NCBI GenBank assembly: GCA_963575745.1
Contig: CAUYUJ010016345.1
Span: 175,001 to 230,000 of the forward strand
DNA: 55,000 nucleotides
Source of the DNA: Prorocentrum cordatum
Taxonomy: Eukaryota > Sar > Dinophyceae > Prorocentrales > Prorocentraceae
Direction of reading: 5' to 3'
Position numbers and translations under genes: made by a program. Within the stretch, counting starts at the first letter, position 1; each line of letters begins with the position of its first letter. The notes under the pieces are model-generated. The model was not told the origin of the DNA and searched no databases. It worked only from the letters and a program-made list of their open reading frames with translations. Positions 33,394 to 43,796 of the stretch are shown one piece after another.

Positions 33394-33960
33394 TTGTGGG
33401 GGCTTCTGCGGCCCCCCTAATTCAACGAATCGACACCGAATGTGCAATCACTTCCGATGGGTTTTTTTCGGGGGTCTATTTTTGGATTTTGGGGCCTATA
33501 TGGAAGGACCGAAAACCATGCCGTGGCATGGCGCTGGAAATGAAGACGCCAATGCTGCAGCGGGAGCACGATTCAGAACGAGGCGGAAGCTCGGAAATGA
33601 GGCCAGCGCTGCAGCGGGAACGCGATTCGGAGGACGCGTAGCCTGACATAGCATGGCGTGGCAAAGCCCCAAAGTGGAGGGGGCTTCTGCGGCCCCAAAA
33701 ACCGACCAATCGTCACCGAATGTATAGTCACTTCCGATGGTTTTCTCGGGCGACACTTTTTTAGGCTTTGGGCCCTATATAGAAGGACCGAAAACCATGC
33801 CGTGGCATGGCGCTGGAAATACTGACGCTAGCGCTGCAGCGGGAGCACGATTCGGAACGAGCCGAAGCTCAGAAATGAGGCCAGCGCTGCAGCGGGAGCA
33901 CGATTCGGAACGAGCGGCAGCCCGAAAATGAAGCCAGCGCTTTCAGCGAGAGCAGCATTT
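33394..33960. repeat. 285-bp tandem duplication
   Basis: Two diverged copies, starting at GGGGCTTCTGCGGCCCC near 33396 and 33680. Each carries CACTTCCGATGG, the palindrome CCATGCCGTGGCATGG and two or three GCTGCAGCGGGAGCACGATT units. Confidence 0.85.
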
Positions 33961-34102
33961 CGAAACAAAAAAAACATGAAAACCCAGCTCCCGGGAATCC
34001 GGTGTGTAAAATTAGCCTGGCGAAGGACCCAACCATATGCAGTTGTGAATATTGCAAATATGAATATCGTTTTCGGTGGCGCTACCTCTGGGTAGGGGAG
34101 AC

Positions 34103-35238
34103 GCATGCGAATACCCCCACTGGGGCCTTCGGTGGAGCTCCCTATGGGGCTACGAAACGCTGCCCTGGGTGGGGGAACCGCATGCGGGCACCCCCACTGG
34201 GGCCTTCGGTGGAGCTCCCTATGGGGCCACGAAACGCTGCCCTGGGTGGGGGAACCGCACGCGGGCACCCCAACTGGGGCCTTCGGTGGAGCTCCCTATG
34301 GGGCTACGAAACGCTGCCCTGTGTGGGGGGGGACCGCATGCGGCAGCCCCACTGGGGCCTACGGTGGAGCTCCCTATGGGGCCACGAAACGTTGCCCTGG
34401 GTGGGGGAACCGCATGTGGACACCCCCACTGGGGCCTTCGGTGGAGCTCCCTATGGGGCTACAAAACGCTGCCCTGGGTGGGGGAACCGCATGTGGACAC
34501 CCCCACTGGGGCCTTCGGTGGAGCTCCCTATGGGGCTACGAAACGCTGCCCTGGGTGGGGGAACCGCATGTGGACACCCCCACTGGGGCCTTCGGTGGAG
34601 CTCCCTATGGGGCTACGAAACGCTGCCCTGGGTGGGGGAACCGCATGTGGACACCCCCACTGGGGCCTTCGGTGGAGCTCCCTATGGGGCTACGAAACGC
34701 TGCCCTGGGTGGGGGAACCGCATGTGGACACCCCCACTGGGGCCTTCGGTGGAGCTCCCCATGGGGCTACGAAACGCTGCCCTGGGTGGGGGAACCGCAT
34801 GCGGGCACCCCCACTGGGGCCTTCGGTGGAGCTCCCTATGGGGCTACGAAACGCTGCCCTGGGTGGGGGAACCGCATGTGGACACCCCCACTGGGGCCTT
34901 CGGTGGAGCTCCCTATGGGGCTACGAAACGCTGCCCTGGGTGGGGGAACCGCATGTGGACACCCCCACTGGGGCCTTCGGTGGAGCTCCCTATGGGGCTA
35001 CGAAACGCTGCCCTGGGTGGGGGAACCGCATGTGGACACCCCCACTGGGGCCTTCGGTGGAGCTCCCTATGGGGCTACGAAACGCTGCCCTGGGTGGGGG
35101 AACCGCATGTGGACACCCCCACTGGGGCCTTCGGTGGAGCTCCCTATGGGGCTACGAAACGCTGCCCTGGGTGGGGGAACCGCATGTGGACACCCCCACT
35201 GGGGCCTTCGGTGGAGCTCCCTATGGGGCTACGAAACG
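34103..35238. repeat. 77-bp satellite B, about 15 units
   Basis: Unit contains CGCATGTGGACACCCCCACT, GGGGCCTTCGGTGGAGCTCC, CTATGGGGCTACGAAACGCT and GCCCTGGGTGGGGGAAC (period exactly 77 bp, e.g. 34411 to 34488). No forward frame of the unit has a stop and 77 is not a multiple of three, so all three frames stay open through the array (413-521 codons). The same peptides appear in each frame, and there is no sign of a protein gene. Confidence 0.95.
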
Positions 35239-35254
35239 CGTGAGAGGTGTGCCG

Positions 35255-35660
35255 AGAGCAGAGGCAAGGAGGGGGAGGAGGGAGGAGGGGGAGGAGGAAG
35301 GAGAGGAACGCGGGGCACCGTCTCTTCAAAACGAGGACCCAACACCACAGGATGGTTGGGAAAAAACCATACGCGTAGGGGGGCCGGACTTTTCCCGGAC
35401 GTCACCAAGGGAGAGAGGAGAGTAGTATTCATATTGGGTAATTGTGGAGGGGGGGAAGGAGGAGGAGGGGGGGACGGAGAGGGGGGGAGAGGGGAGGTGG
35501 GGAAGCCAGAGGAGGAGCATGGGGAAAGCAAGGCGGTGAGGGTGCAGAGGACAATGAAAGAGAAAGGCGGAGGTGGGAGAGGGGAAGGAGGAGGAGGAGG
35601 AGGAGGAGGATGGGAGCAGGAGGCGTGGACAGGGAAGCACAAGCAGGGGGAGGGGAATCT
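35255..35660. repeat. Purine-rich tract
   Basis: Two GGA/GAA-rich blocks (35258-35310 and 35440-35660). A CCT-rich block follows at 35870-35940, immediately before the spliced-leader copy. Confidence 0.8.
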
Positions 35661-35939
35661 GAGCATCTGAACACAAGGGGGAGGGTGGCAGTACACCCCA
35701 TTCCTCTTTACCCCTTTGCCCCCGCCCAGCTCCAGGAGCAGATGTGAGGGAGGGGAGGCCGTCGAGCGGCTGACCGCAGACTTCCTGCCCGCGGCGGCGG
35801 TGAGACCCGGATCGTCGTCGGCCGCCACCTCGAAGGAGGCGTTTTGTCTCCTCCTCTCGGGAGGAGACGGAGGGAGCGGCCCATCCTCTCCCTCCTTTCC
35901 CCCCTCCCCCACTTCTCTCCGTCCCCCTCCTCCTCCTCC

Positions 35940-35961
35940 TCCGTAGCCATTTTGGCTCAAG
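35940..35961 (+). other. Genomic spliced-leader (DinoSL) copy 1
   Basis: Exact 22-nt match to the dinoflagellate spliced leader, TCCGTAGCCATTTT then GGCTCAAG, with ATG following directly. In dinoflagellates the leader is added to mRNA by trans-splicing, so a genomic copy at a 5' end marks a reverse-transcribed mRNA. A CCT tract precedes it. Confidence 0.93.
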
Positions 35962-36180
35962 ATGCCGACCTTTGGAGGCTGTCAGCCTCCAGGCCGAAGG
36001 GAGACCGCTAGTCCGCGGACTGCATGTGAGCATACTCGGGACGAGGGTGTCCCGTGGATCGTACGTCTCCGCAGTTTTGTTATATTCCATGGCGGCGGAC
36101 GCGTCTCCCGCAGCCACGGCCGCAGATGGGACGCTCCGACGCAGCGGCATCCAGAAGCGCAAGGGTCATGCGGATGCTGA
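35962..36180 (+). CDS. Upstream ORF starting at the SL-adjacent ATG
   Basis: The ATG abuts the leader and opens a 72-codon frame. Codons 14-19 read ETASPR, matched in frame (DTASPR) in the upstream ORF of the LINE at 47665. The rest is not alike. It overlaps the ORF1 start (36089) in another frame. A regulatory upstream ORF is inference. Confidence 0.35.
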   Translation: MPTFGGCQPPGRRETASPRTACEHTRDEGVPWIVRLRSFVIFHGGGRVSRSHGRRWDAPTQRHPEAQGSCGC

Positions 36181-37221
36181 TCCTCATACTGGGCGGAGTG
36201 AGCGCTCGAGGACTCCGCCGCCCAATGATGAGGCCGCCCTCGACACCTTCGCCACCATGGCCTACGTCCAGTCCCTCAAAGACAAGCTCGACTCCATGGA
36301 GTCGGCCATCAAGGACACCATCAATGCTTCAGTCTCCTCGGCGATGGGCGCGGCCACGGGCCCCATCACTGCTGCCATCGCCGCGGCACAAGCTGGCATC
36401 AACGGCCTCTCGAGCAAGATCGAGCAAGAGATCGGCCTCGCCGTGGGCCAGCAGATCGACGCCCCCCGCAAGTCCTTCCAGCAACAGCTCGACGCCTTCA
36501 CCCAGCGCATGGGGACATCGAGAGCCGCCAGGACCAGACCGACAAGGCCATCTCCCACATGTATGACCAGATCGTGGCGCTCCAGAGAGCTCTCGAGGTG
36601 GCCAACAAGCAGCCGATGCAGGAGACCTTCGTGGGCCACGACTTCGACAGAGACGTGGACCTCACGATCGTCAATGTGCATGCTGATGGCCTGGTCACGC
36701 TCGACAAAGCGACAGAGGCCCTCACCAAGTGGATCACTGACAGCGGCATCGAGGAAGCGCACTTCCAGGTCCAGGGCCAAGACACCTCCGGATACTTCAC
36801 GGTTCATTTCACGGGCCTACCTGGGCCCGCCGCTCGCCGAGTTTAGAAAGCCTTGGACTGTCTTCGCAATCGTGATGGCAGTTGGTCCCGCATCCGTGCC
36901 CCAGCGATCGCAGGCAATGGGTATGTGGAGCTGCGTGTGGGGCCTGACAAGTCCCCGACGGAGCTCGTCGGCAAGCGCATCGGCCAGGCCCTGGAGAGGG
37001 CCTTCCCCAACCACGCATGGAGAGCCGACCGCGCCAAGGGCTGGATCTCGGCCAACCGGTCTCCCGTTCTCTCTCTTACAGTACATCCCAGACGTGATGA
37101 AGCTACGACGATCGCCTACCGGGACACGGGCCTCCCTGCTCTTGGCATCAGCCGCACGCAGATCAAGGACGCCATCAACGACGCGGTTACGCCGGAGGCG
37201 GCCCCCCAGTTTTGGCTCTGA
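36089..37221 (+). pseudogene. Broken LINE ORF1 (nucleic-acid-binding protein relic)
   Basis: Starts at ATG 36089 (MAADASP). A Ser/Pro-rich head is followed by a helical, probably coiled-coil segment (LKDKLDSMESAI). A one-base loss near 36510-36514 shifts the frame. The continuation reads DIESRQDQ, then HDFDRDVDLTIVNV, VHFTG and NRDGSWSRI. Its colinear matches in the intact ORF1 at 47812 are DRDVDLTILTV, LAFQG and PNGSWRAFQV. An in-frame TAG (36844-36846) interrupts it before the end at 37221. It is therefore homologous but dead. No endonuclease or reverse transcriptase follows, so ORF2 was lost or never copied. Confidence 0.8.
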
Positions 37222-38290
37222 CGCGATTGCCAAAGGCTTGAAGCGTGCGCCGTGCGGTGCCTCTCCGAGTCTGGCGGTTGGGACATTCAGTCTCTGGGGC
37301 CCACCAGGGCCAGCCTCCCCGGCCTCCCCGGAGGGTCACCAGGGACGATGCGAGCGACATGCGCGCCGCAAGCTGGCACGCGCTGCCTGATCAGCAGGGA
37401 GACCGCTTCTTCCCGGACGCAGCCAATGGGATGGCCCTGGGGCCAGTCGGAGGTGCACCCAGGCACCCGCGTCACCGCCCGCATGAGCGGCTCATGCCTA
37501 ACCGCGCGGGATGGGAGCGGTGAACTGCACCTCGCCAGGCCCACCAAAAGAGGCAAACCTCGCGGGGACACCAGAGGCGAAGCAAGCAATCCCGGCCTGG
37601 AAGCCGCACGGGCGGCTGACAGCACAGCCGGGCCCCCAGTCACAGGCGCGCGGCACGAGATCGAGACGCCCTCGAGACCCACCCTGCCGGAACGAGGGGA
37701 GGCCAGTTGGTCCAGACTGGGACCATGAGAACAGGACCGCCAATGGGACCGCTCCTGGGCAGAGGGTGACGCCAGTGGTGCCACTGACGGATTGGAGCAA
37801 ACGCCCAGACGGGCTGCGCCGTCACCCCAGGGCCGACATCCAGAGGGCAATGGCACCGACAAGACGACAGGACTGAGACGTGGGCAGAGGTGGTAGACCG
37901 CCTCAAGGGGACGCGCGGCGCGCTCTTCGTGGAAGGCCGGTAGAGGGCATGCGATCGGAGGAGCGGGAAAAGGCCACAGCAAGGGCACCTACAGCCCTAT
38001 CAGCTACGACGCCTTCTGCCAGGCGTTCCTGGAGGATCTAGCTTCTAGCCACCATGGACCGCGACATCCTGCGTCTCTGCTACAAACGGCACCTGGAAGT
38101 GGATTGGGACACTGCCTTGCGACAACAGCAGAACAGGCGCGCGCAGACGTCTGGTAACGGGCAGGGAGGCCAGAGACACAGTGAGCCACCTGGCCCGCTG
38201 GAGATCAATCCCTCCTGCGTGACATGCCACGCAGGGGGGCCTGGACGGCCCGCAAGGGGCCGCTGGGGCCCGCGGCGCAGCATACGCGCA
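37222..38290 (+). other. Unassigned sequence downstream of the LINE relic
   Basis: Several overlapping 100-150-codon frames and no recognisable domain. A protein-like stretch (GTYSPISYDAFCQAFLEDL, near 37985-38040) and an ATG frame at 38054 might be remnants of coding sequence, but I cannot assign either. Confidence 0.3.
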
Positions 38291-38299
38291 GGCGCCCAG

Positions 38300-38825
38300 C
38301 CCAGGCGCTTTGCACAAGTCCCCACCAGCAAACGCACCAGTTAGGTGTTTCCGTTTACCTGGATGCGCCGGATCCGCGAGATTTTCCAACCCAGGGGGGC
38401 CCTGCTCCTCTGGCGACGCGTGTACCCTGGCCGGAGGTGGCTGTTCCACGTGCCTGGACTCTAGCGCGGATCGCTCGCTACCTGGCCGCCCTGCGATTGC
38501 GGGGGGCCTTCCAACCCGGGAGGCCGCCGCATCTGTGCGTCCACAAGCAAGCGCGCCAGTTAGGCGCTTCCGTTTTCAAGGTTGTGCTGGATCTGCGGAA
38601 ACCTCCAACCCAGGTGGCCCCGCCCCTCTGGCGCAGCGTCCACCCTGGCCAGCCGCGGCACTCCACCGGCCTAGGTTCCAGCGCGGACCGCCTGCCACCT
38701 GGCCGCGCTGCGACCGCGGGGGGCTTTCCAACCCGCGCCAGCTGTCCCTCCCGCGTGGGCACGGCGGCCGCCGCCCCTCTGTTCCCACCAGCAAGCGCAC
38801 CAGTTAGGTGCACCGCTCAACCTGG
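38300..38825. repeat. Diverged tandem repeat, about 220-245 bp, three units
   Basis: Anchors CCACCAGCAARCGCACCAGT + TAGG recur at about 38322, 38541 and 38785, each preceded by GCGGGGGGC-TTCCAACCC and TCTAGCGCGGA or TTCCAGCGCGGA words. The two intervening blocks align throughout. Confidence 0.75.
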
Positions 38826-40690
38826 CCCCGCCGCTGGCTGGGGCCACGCCCCTCCAGCCCAGGCGGCGTTGCCGCCGCGCCCGCGCCCCCGCGCAGCGTC
38901 CAACCCAGGCGCTGCGCGGGCGAGACCTGGCGGCCCCACCCCCCGCCCCCCCCCCGTTCCGCCCTGCCTCGGGCCCACCGCCCGCTGCCAAGCGAACGAG
39001 GTTGGGCCGACCTCCCCGCCGGGCTTGCGCCAAGAGCCCGCGCAGCTGGCAGGGGGCCTACCCCTGCCCGCGGCGACCGCTGCCCACTTAGGGGTCGCCG
39101 CCGTTGCGGTTCGCCTCCCGCTTTCTTTTGGCCGGCCCGTCAAGCGGCTCGGCTTCTATTGCCGCCCCAGGCCGTGTTGCTGCGCACCGGCCGCTGGCTG
39201 CCCGCCCCCCTCCCGCGCGCCGTGCCTCAAGGCACGTGAGCGCTACGGCCCCTTGCGCCACTGGTGGTTTTGCCCTCATCGCAGTCACCGTTCGCCTCTC
39301 GGGCCTCCGCTACTGCGGCCCACCCCCGCCTTGCCCACGCAGCCCGTCCGCCGGCTGGGCTCCCTTTTTCCTTCGCTCTGAGGGCTAGCCCGCGCGACGC
39401 TTGCACTAGGCTGCACTTCTGCCGTGATGCCGTGCACCGGCAACGAGTGGCGCCTCTTTCTCTCTGCCCCGTTCCCCCTTCGCCCCGCATCCGGAGTGCT
39501 CTGGCCGCCCCCCCGCGGAGCCGCTTGCCTCCATTGCCTGGGCATCCTGCAGCGCGCCGGCCGACTGCGTCGCTGGCCCCGCGCCGCTGCCCTGTCCCTC
39601 CTGCCGTCGGCTTCCTGGTCTGCACCCGCCGTGGCCTGCCAATCCCACGGGCTTCGCCCCTTCTGTGGCTGCTGGCCCCCGCCCTGGGCGCACTGCGACG
39701 CCGCCCCGCAGCCGCCGCCAGCGTGGTCCTCAGCCAGGCCGCTCCCCGCCCTCCGCCGCTGCCCCGCCGCGCGAGCGGGCCCCGCGCCCCTGGTTGCCTC
39801 CCTCGCCGCGGCCGCCCGCCTTCCCTTCCTCCCCTTCCTTGCGTGTGGGTGAATTCGTGACCTCGTGCCCCAGCGTCAGTCGGGCGCGCGTGTGGATTGC
39901 CTCTGCCGCGCTGTGACGGACAAGCGCATGTTTGGGCCAGCGGAGGGCCTCCTGTGATTAAGGGATGCTATTCTGGCCCAGGTCCGGCTGCATCCGAGCT
40001 CGTACATGCCACATGCAGCGCGCTGATGTCCGAGCGAGCCGGGTGCTCTGCCGCACGCAAGACAGGAGCTGTTGTCGCTAAGCTTGCAGTCCCACTGCCA
40101 GTGGGAGGGAGGAGAGGAGACGAGGGGAGAGAGGAAGGAGGGGGGAGCACGAGTGGGAGGAGGCGAAGGGCGAGGAGGAAGAGGAAGAGGACATAAAAAT
40201 GAGCGTGTGGACAAGGGGGAGAGTTCCGGGTGGTCGCAGGAGGAGCTGAATTTTGGAATGTGGCAATCTACGAGGGATGTGGCCGGATGAGGCGAGGGAC
40301 TCTATAAGGTATATGACCGTCCGTCGGGATGGCACCGTGCCCCCCCGAGATTCCATCGACCAGGCAGTTTTTGTATCTTCGACAGTTCTCAGTGGCTGGG
40401 CACATCACCTGAGAAAGGCCCAGCCTGCTAGCTCCATTCCATGTTCCGTTGCATTGTTGGCCGGCTGGATCTCAGACGAGTGTACACACAACACCGTTGC
40501 CCGTTCTCCATGGCGTTGCTTTTGTGTTCCGCCCTTCTCCCTGCCGTCTTTCTCCTTCTGACGGGCCCGCGAGCTTCGCCGAAGCTTCTGGTGACGGCTG
40601 CCCACGGTCACGGTGCCTTCGTTGGTGCGTTTGTCGGCAGTTTTTCTGCGGCAGTTGCTTGTTGAGTGGGGGGCGGCGGCGAAGAACAAG
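38826..40690. other. C-rich unassigned sequence
   Basis: Very C-rich from 38850 to 39850, giving long Pro/Ala/Arg frames on both strands that look compositional. A GGA-rich stretch lies at 40105-40190. No gene is supported. Confidence 0.45.
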
Positions 40691-40693
40691 GTC

Positions 40694-40809
<116 letters not shown>

Positions 40810-40949
40810 GCCGATTGTTGAAAGTAGGTATTTCTGGAGTCCCATGCCCCAGTCTACTTTAGCCGCCTTCCTACTTCAAGAGTCGAGCGGTTTTCAGGGG
40901 GCTGGCGGAAGCCCCATCTACGGTCCTGCTTATGATTAAGTAACCTCCC

Positions 40950-41115
40950 CCCGAAAAGCTGGCCCAGCGTGTATTAACCAACGTGCTGGGAAGCTGGCTC
41001 AGTTTCTTTAGGGGATTGATAGCCTTGGATCCTAGAAATGAATAAACGTACGTGCCTGGTTCCAAGAGCTGGCCGAGCGTCTCCTTAAGAAACTTCTGAA
41101 AAGCTGGCCCAGCTT
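40950..41115. repeat. AAGCTGGCCCAGC short dispersed units
   Basis: Four AGCTGGCYCAG-type words (near 40958, 40991, 41067 and 41103), spaced irregularly over 150 bp. Confidence 0.55.
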
Positions 41116-41946
41116 TCTGAATTGATAATTGTCTTAATCATATGCTTGACTCTATTTCCAACGCCTTCCTACTTCTTCTACCACTTCTGCCGACCGACGG
41201 GTGGGCTCGACGTTGTTGCGCGTCCTTGCTCTTCCCCATGTCCCGCCCCCTGGGCTGTTGCACCGTGGAGCCCCCACTCCCGTCCGTCGGGATGTTGGAA
41301 CTCTGCACGCCGAGATGCACTGCTTCGTTGCAGACATGCAAGACCTGTGCATGCATGCTGGTGTGCTTCCACGGCCACGAGGCGTGTCCTCTTGATTCCA
41401 GGCTTGGGTTGACACGTCCGACCGGTGCCTCGCCTGTCTGTGGGGCGCGTGCTCGGGCCGGGGTGCGGCGCGCAGCACCTGTCAGGCGATCGCAAGCATG
41501 GATGAAGGGGGCGTGGATTAGCGACGGGTCCCGTTTCCAGGGGAAATCACTGATTTCTGCCGCCGAGCGAGGCGGCACTGGCCGCATTTTGGGGAGGGCA
41601 CCTCCCCCGATCCATGTTTGCGCGCCCCCGAACCTACCTAGACGTTTCGCTCCCTGCAGCTCTCTCGCGGCCAGCCGGCGCTCAGCATGTCGGAGAGTCG
41701 CACGTCCCACCACGAGGCCCCAAGGCAGATCACGATGTGGCATCCTTCAACGGAGGAGAACCACCTGGACCGGACAATTGGCGTTTACTGAACGGCCATT
41801 GGCGTTTACCAAAAGCCTTGCCCTGCTGGATCCCTCCCTCGGGTGCGTTTGCTAAACGGCTTCGCTTGCCAGGGTGATTGCCATGGGGGGGGATTCTCTG
41901 CCCTCTAATCCTCTACCGCTGCCCCCCCCGCACCGACGCCCACCAG

Positions 41947-42018
41947 CGGCGCGAGGCGGACACCAGCGGCATCCACAGCGTGCTGACCGCGGCCGAGATG
42001 GAGGAGAGGATCGTGGCA
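41947..42018 (+). CDS. Possible small exon
   Basis: An AG acceptor after a pyrimidine-rich stretch (CCCACCAG/CGGCGC) is followed by 24 codons that look protein-like (DTSGIHSVLTAAEMEERIVA), then GCA/GTCGTGG. The donor could instead be a few bases further on. Domain unknown. Support is only the contrast with the low-complexity flanks. Confidence 0.3.
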
Positions 42019-42601
42019 GTCGTGGGTGGGCCACCGCGCTCCGCTCCTGCTGTTCCCTGCCCCTCCTGCTGCCTCTGCCGCTCCTGCCTTGCCACCGCTC
42101 CCGCCTCGGCTTATGCTGCTTGCTCCGCCCCCCCCCCTGGTGCTGCTGCTGCCGCTGCCCCTCCTGCTGCCCAGCTCCTGCTGGCCCTGCTCATCCCGTG
42201 AGGGGGGGGCAGGCGGGGAGGACCGGGAGAATGCTGCGGAGGACGGAGGCGAGGAGGAGGAAGAGAAAGCGAGGAGGGACGAGAGGGGAGAAGAAGGAGC
42301 TGCAGGAGCAGGCGAAGGGGAGGGCCTCTGCAGGCCCGGGTGGGCACTTCTGACGCCGCCCCGGAGCACTTGCGCGCCTCCCCCCTGCCTCGGTGGTGCC
42401 TTCTCCTCGTCACCGCCCTCCCTCATCTTCACCCTCCTGCTCTTCCTGCTGACGCTCCTCCTCAGCCTCCCCTCCCACCCCCATCCCCCTCCTCTCCCAC
42501 CACCACTCCCCCTCCCCCACCACTCCCGCCCCCAGCACTTCCCCCGCCACCTGCCCCACAACTCCCGTATCCCCCTCCCCCCCTGGACCCCCCTCGCCCA
42601 G

Positions 42602-42670
42602 CACTCCTCCGCCCTCCCGCTGCGCGGAGGCGGCCTGAGCGAGCTCGACCTGGAGGAGCCGTCGGCACAG
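42602..42670 (+). CDS. Possible 23-codon exon
   Basis: A strong polypyrimidine tract and acceptor (CCCTCGCCCAG/CACTCC) and a good donor (GCACAG/GTGGGG) bound exactly 23 codons in phase 0, reading GGGLSELDLEEPSAQ at the end. It could follow the exon at 41947 in one gene, across a 583-bp intron. Other exons were not found and the protein family is unknown. Confidence 0.35.
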
Positions 42671-42857
42671 GTGGGGCCGCTCCTCCGCTCTGGCTCCTGC
42701 GCGCTCCCCTCGACGGCCGTGGCCTCGCCGCGCCCGGGCTCGGCGAGCGCCCGCCCGCGCGTGCACGCGGGCCCGCGCCTCGGGGGACCCCGCTGCTCCT
42801 CCCGCGCCTCCTGCAACTCGGCGAATGACGCTCTCAAGCCTGTGCTAGGGGATAGCC

Positions 42858-42999
42858 TTCAGTCGGGGCTGTCCCTCTACAGGAGGAGTATTCAGAAGCA
42901 GCCAAAAAATAGTGTGGGAACGATGTTTTGAGTATGTTTGAGCATTTGGGTGATATTTTGTGTCCAAAATCCGCCTGCAGGGGGACACGCCCGACTTAA
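42858..42999. mobile_element. MITE copy 2 (142 bp)
   Basis: Ends TTCAGTCGGGGCTGTCCC and (complement) TTAAGTCGGGCGTGTCCC. Flanks GGATAGCC (42850-42857) and GGATAGCT (43000-43007) form an 8-bp duplication with one mismatch. Internal CTACAGGAGGAGTATTCA, GGGAACGATGTTTT and CCAAAATCCGCCTGCAGG match the sister copies. Confidence 0.8.
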
Positions 43000-43196
43000 G
43001 GATAGCTAGTTTTTTCCAGGCGCTCTGGGTGAGCTTTCGGCGGCCACGTCGCCTCGCCAGACTGGCCTGAGTCGGAATGGCCGTGGCCCTCCCCCGTGCC
43101 AGCACGCGCGCGCGCAGGATCAACAAAGGGATGGGAAAGGACGGTGCTGCCCGACTGCGCCGGTCCACTTCGAGGAGCCGGCTCCAGACACAAGGG

Positions 43197-43350
43197 TTAG
43201 GTCGGGCATGTCCCCGCGGATGTTGGGCGAAAAATGAAACATATTCAAAAATGCTCCCAAATAGTCAAAAAATACTTTTCAAAATCGTCCCCATATTATT
43301 GTTTTACTATTTTTGAATGCTCCTCCTCTAGAGGGACAGGCCCGATTTAA
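43197..43350. mobile_element. MITE copy 3 (154 bp), reverse orientation
   Basis: Ends TTAGGTCGGGCATGTCCC and (complement) TTAAATCGGGCCTGTCCC. Flanks CACAAGGG (43189-43196) and CACGAGGG (43351-43358). Read on the minus strand, the interior matches copies 1 and 2 (CTCTAGAGGAGGAGCATTCA, then GGGGACGATTTT). It lies 197 bp from copy 2. Confidence 0.8.
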
Positions 43351-43796
43351 CACGAGGGAAGTTGGGCGCGCACTCCAAAAGCCTCCTGCCCTTCTCGAGA
43401 GCCCACTACCACCAGTAATGTCGGGCCCGTCCTGGGCCCTGGCCCAGTGCGCATACCCCTGGGGAGGGCCAGGAAGCCTGTACACCGGTCCAGCGCCCAA
43501 GCGGTGGACCAGTAAAATGTCGGAGGAGTGTGGATGGAACCCTTGCGCACGTGCGGTGAAGAGTTGGTTGAGCACACTTGTGCTTTGATCACGCGTACGC
43601 TTCGGGTAAAAAGTTGCTAATCAGACAATGCGTCTCCCCTCCGATTATTGGTCCCTTGGGACCTTGCTGGGAGGCAAGGTTCCAGGACTTTCTACACGGG
43701 GACGGCCTTCGCTGTGCCGAGTCGGCTCGGATCTCGCGCCTGGAATTTCTCGCGATGGATTCCACCATGTACATTATACATTATACCCTCCTCCAT
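43351..43796. other. Unassigned sequence
   Basis: Short overlapping frames only; ends in an AT-rich CATTATACATTATACC stretch before the next repeated element. Confidence 0.4.

Noticed and set aside
34105-35670. 413-521-codon forward frames as protein genes
   Set aside because: They are readings of a 77-bp satellite without stops; all three frames give the same peptides and no start or splice context is seen.
37573-37602. GEASNPGL as a 2A-like ribosome-skipping peptide
   Set aside because: The final Pro of NPGP is missing, the upstream consensus is absent and no long ORF follows.
38224-39860. 385- and 198-codon Pro/Ala/Arg frames
   Set aside because: C-rich composition opens frames on both strands; the first also runs through diverged tandem repeats.
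41660-41785. Possible exon after CTCCCTGCAG/CTC (reads LSRGQPALSMSE)
   Set aside because: A fair acceptor and about 40 protein-like codons, but no usable GT donor before the stop.
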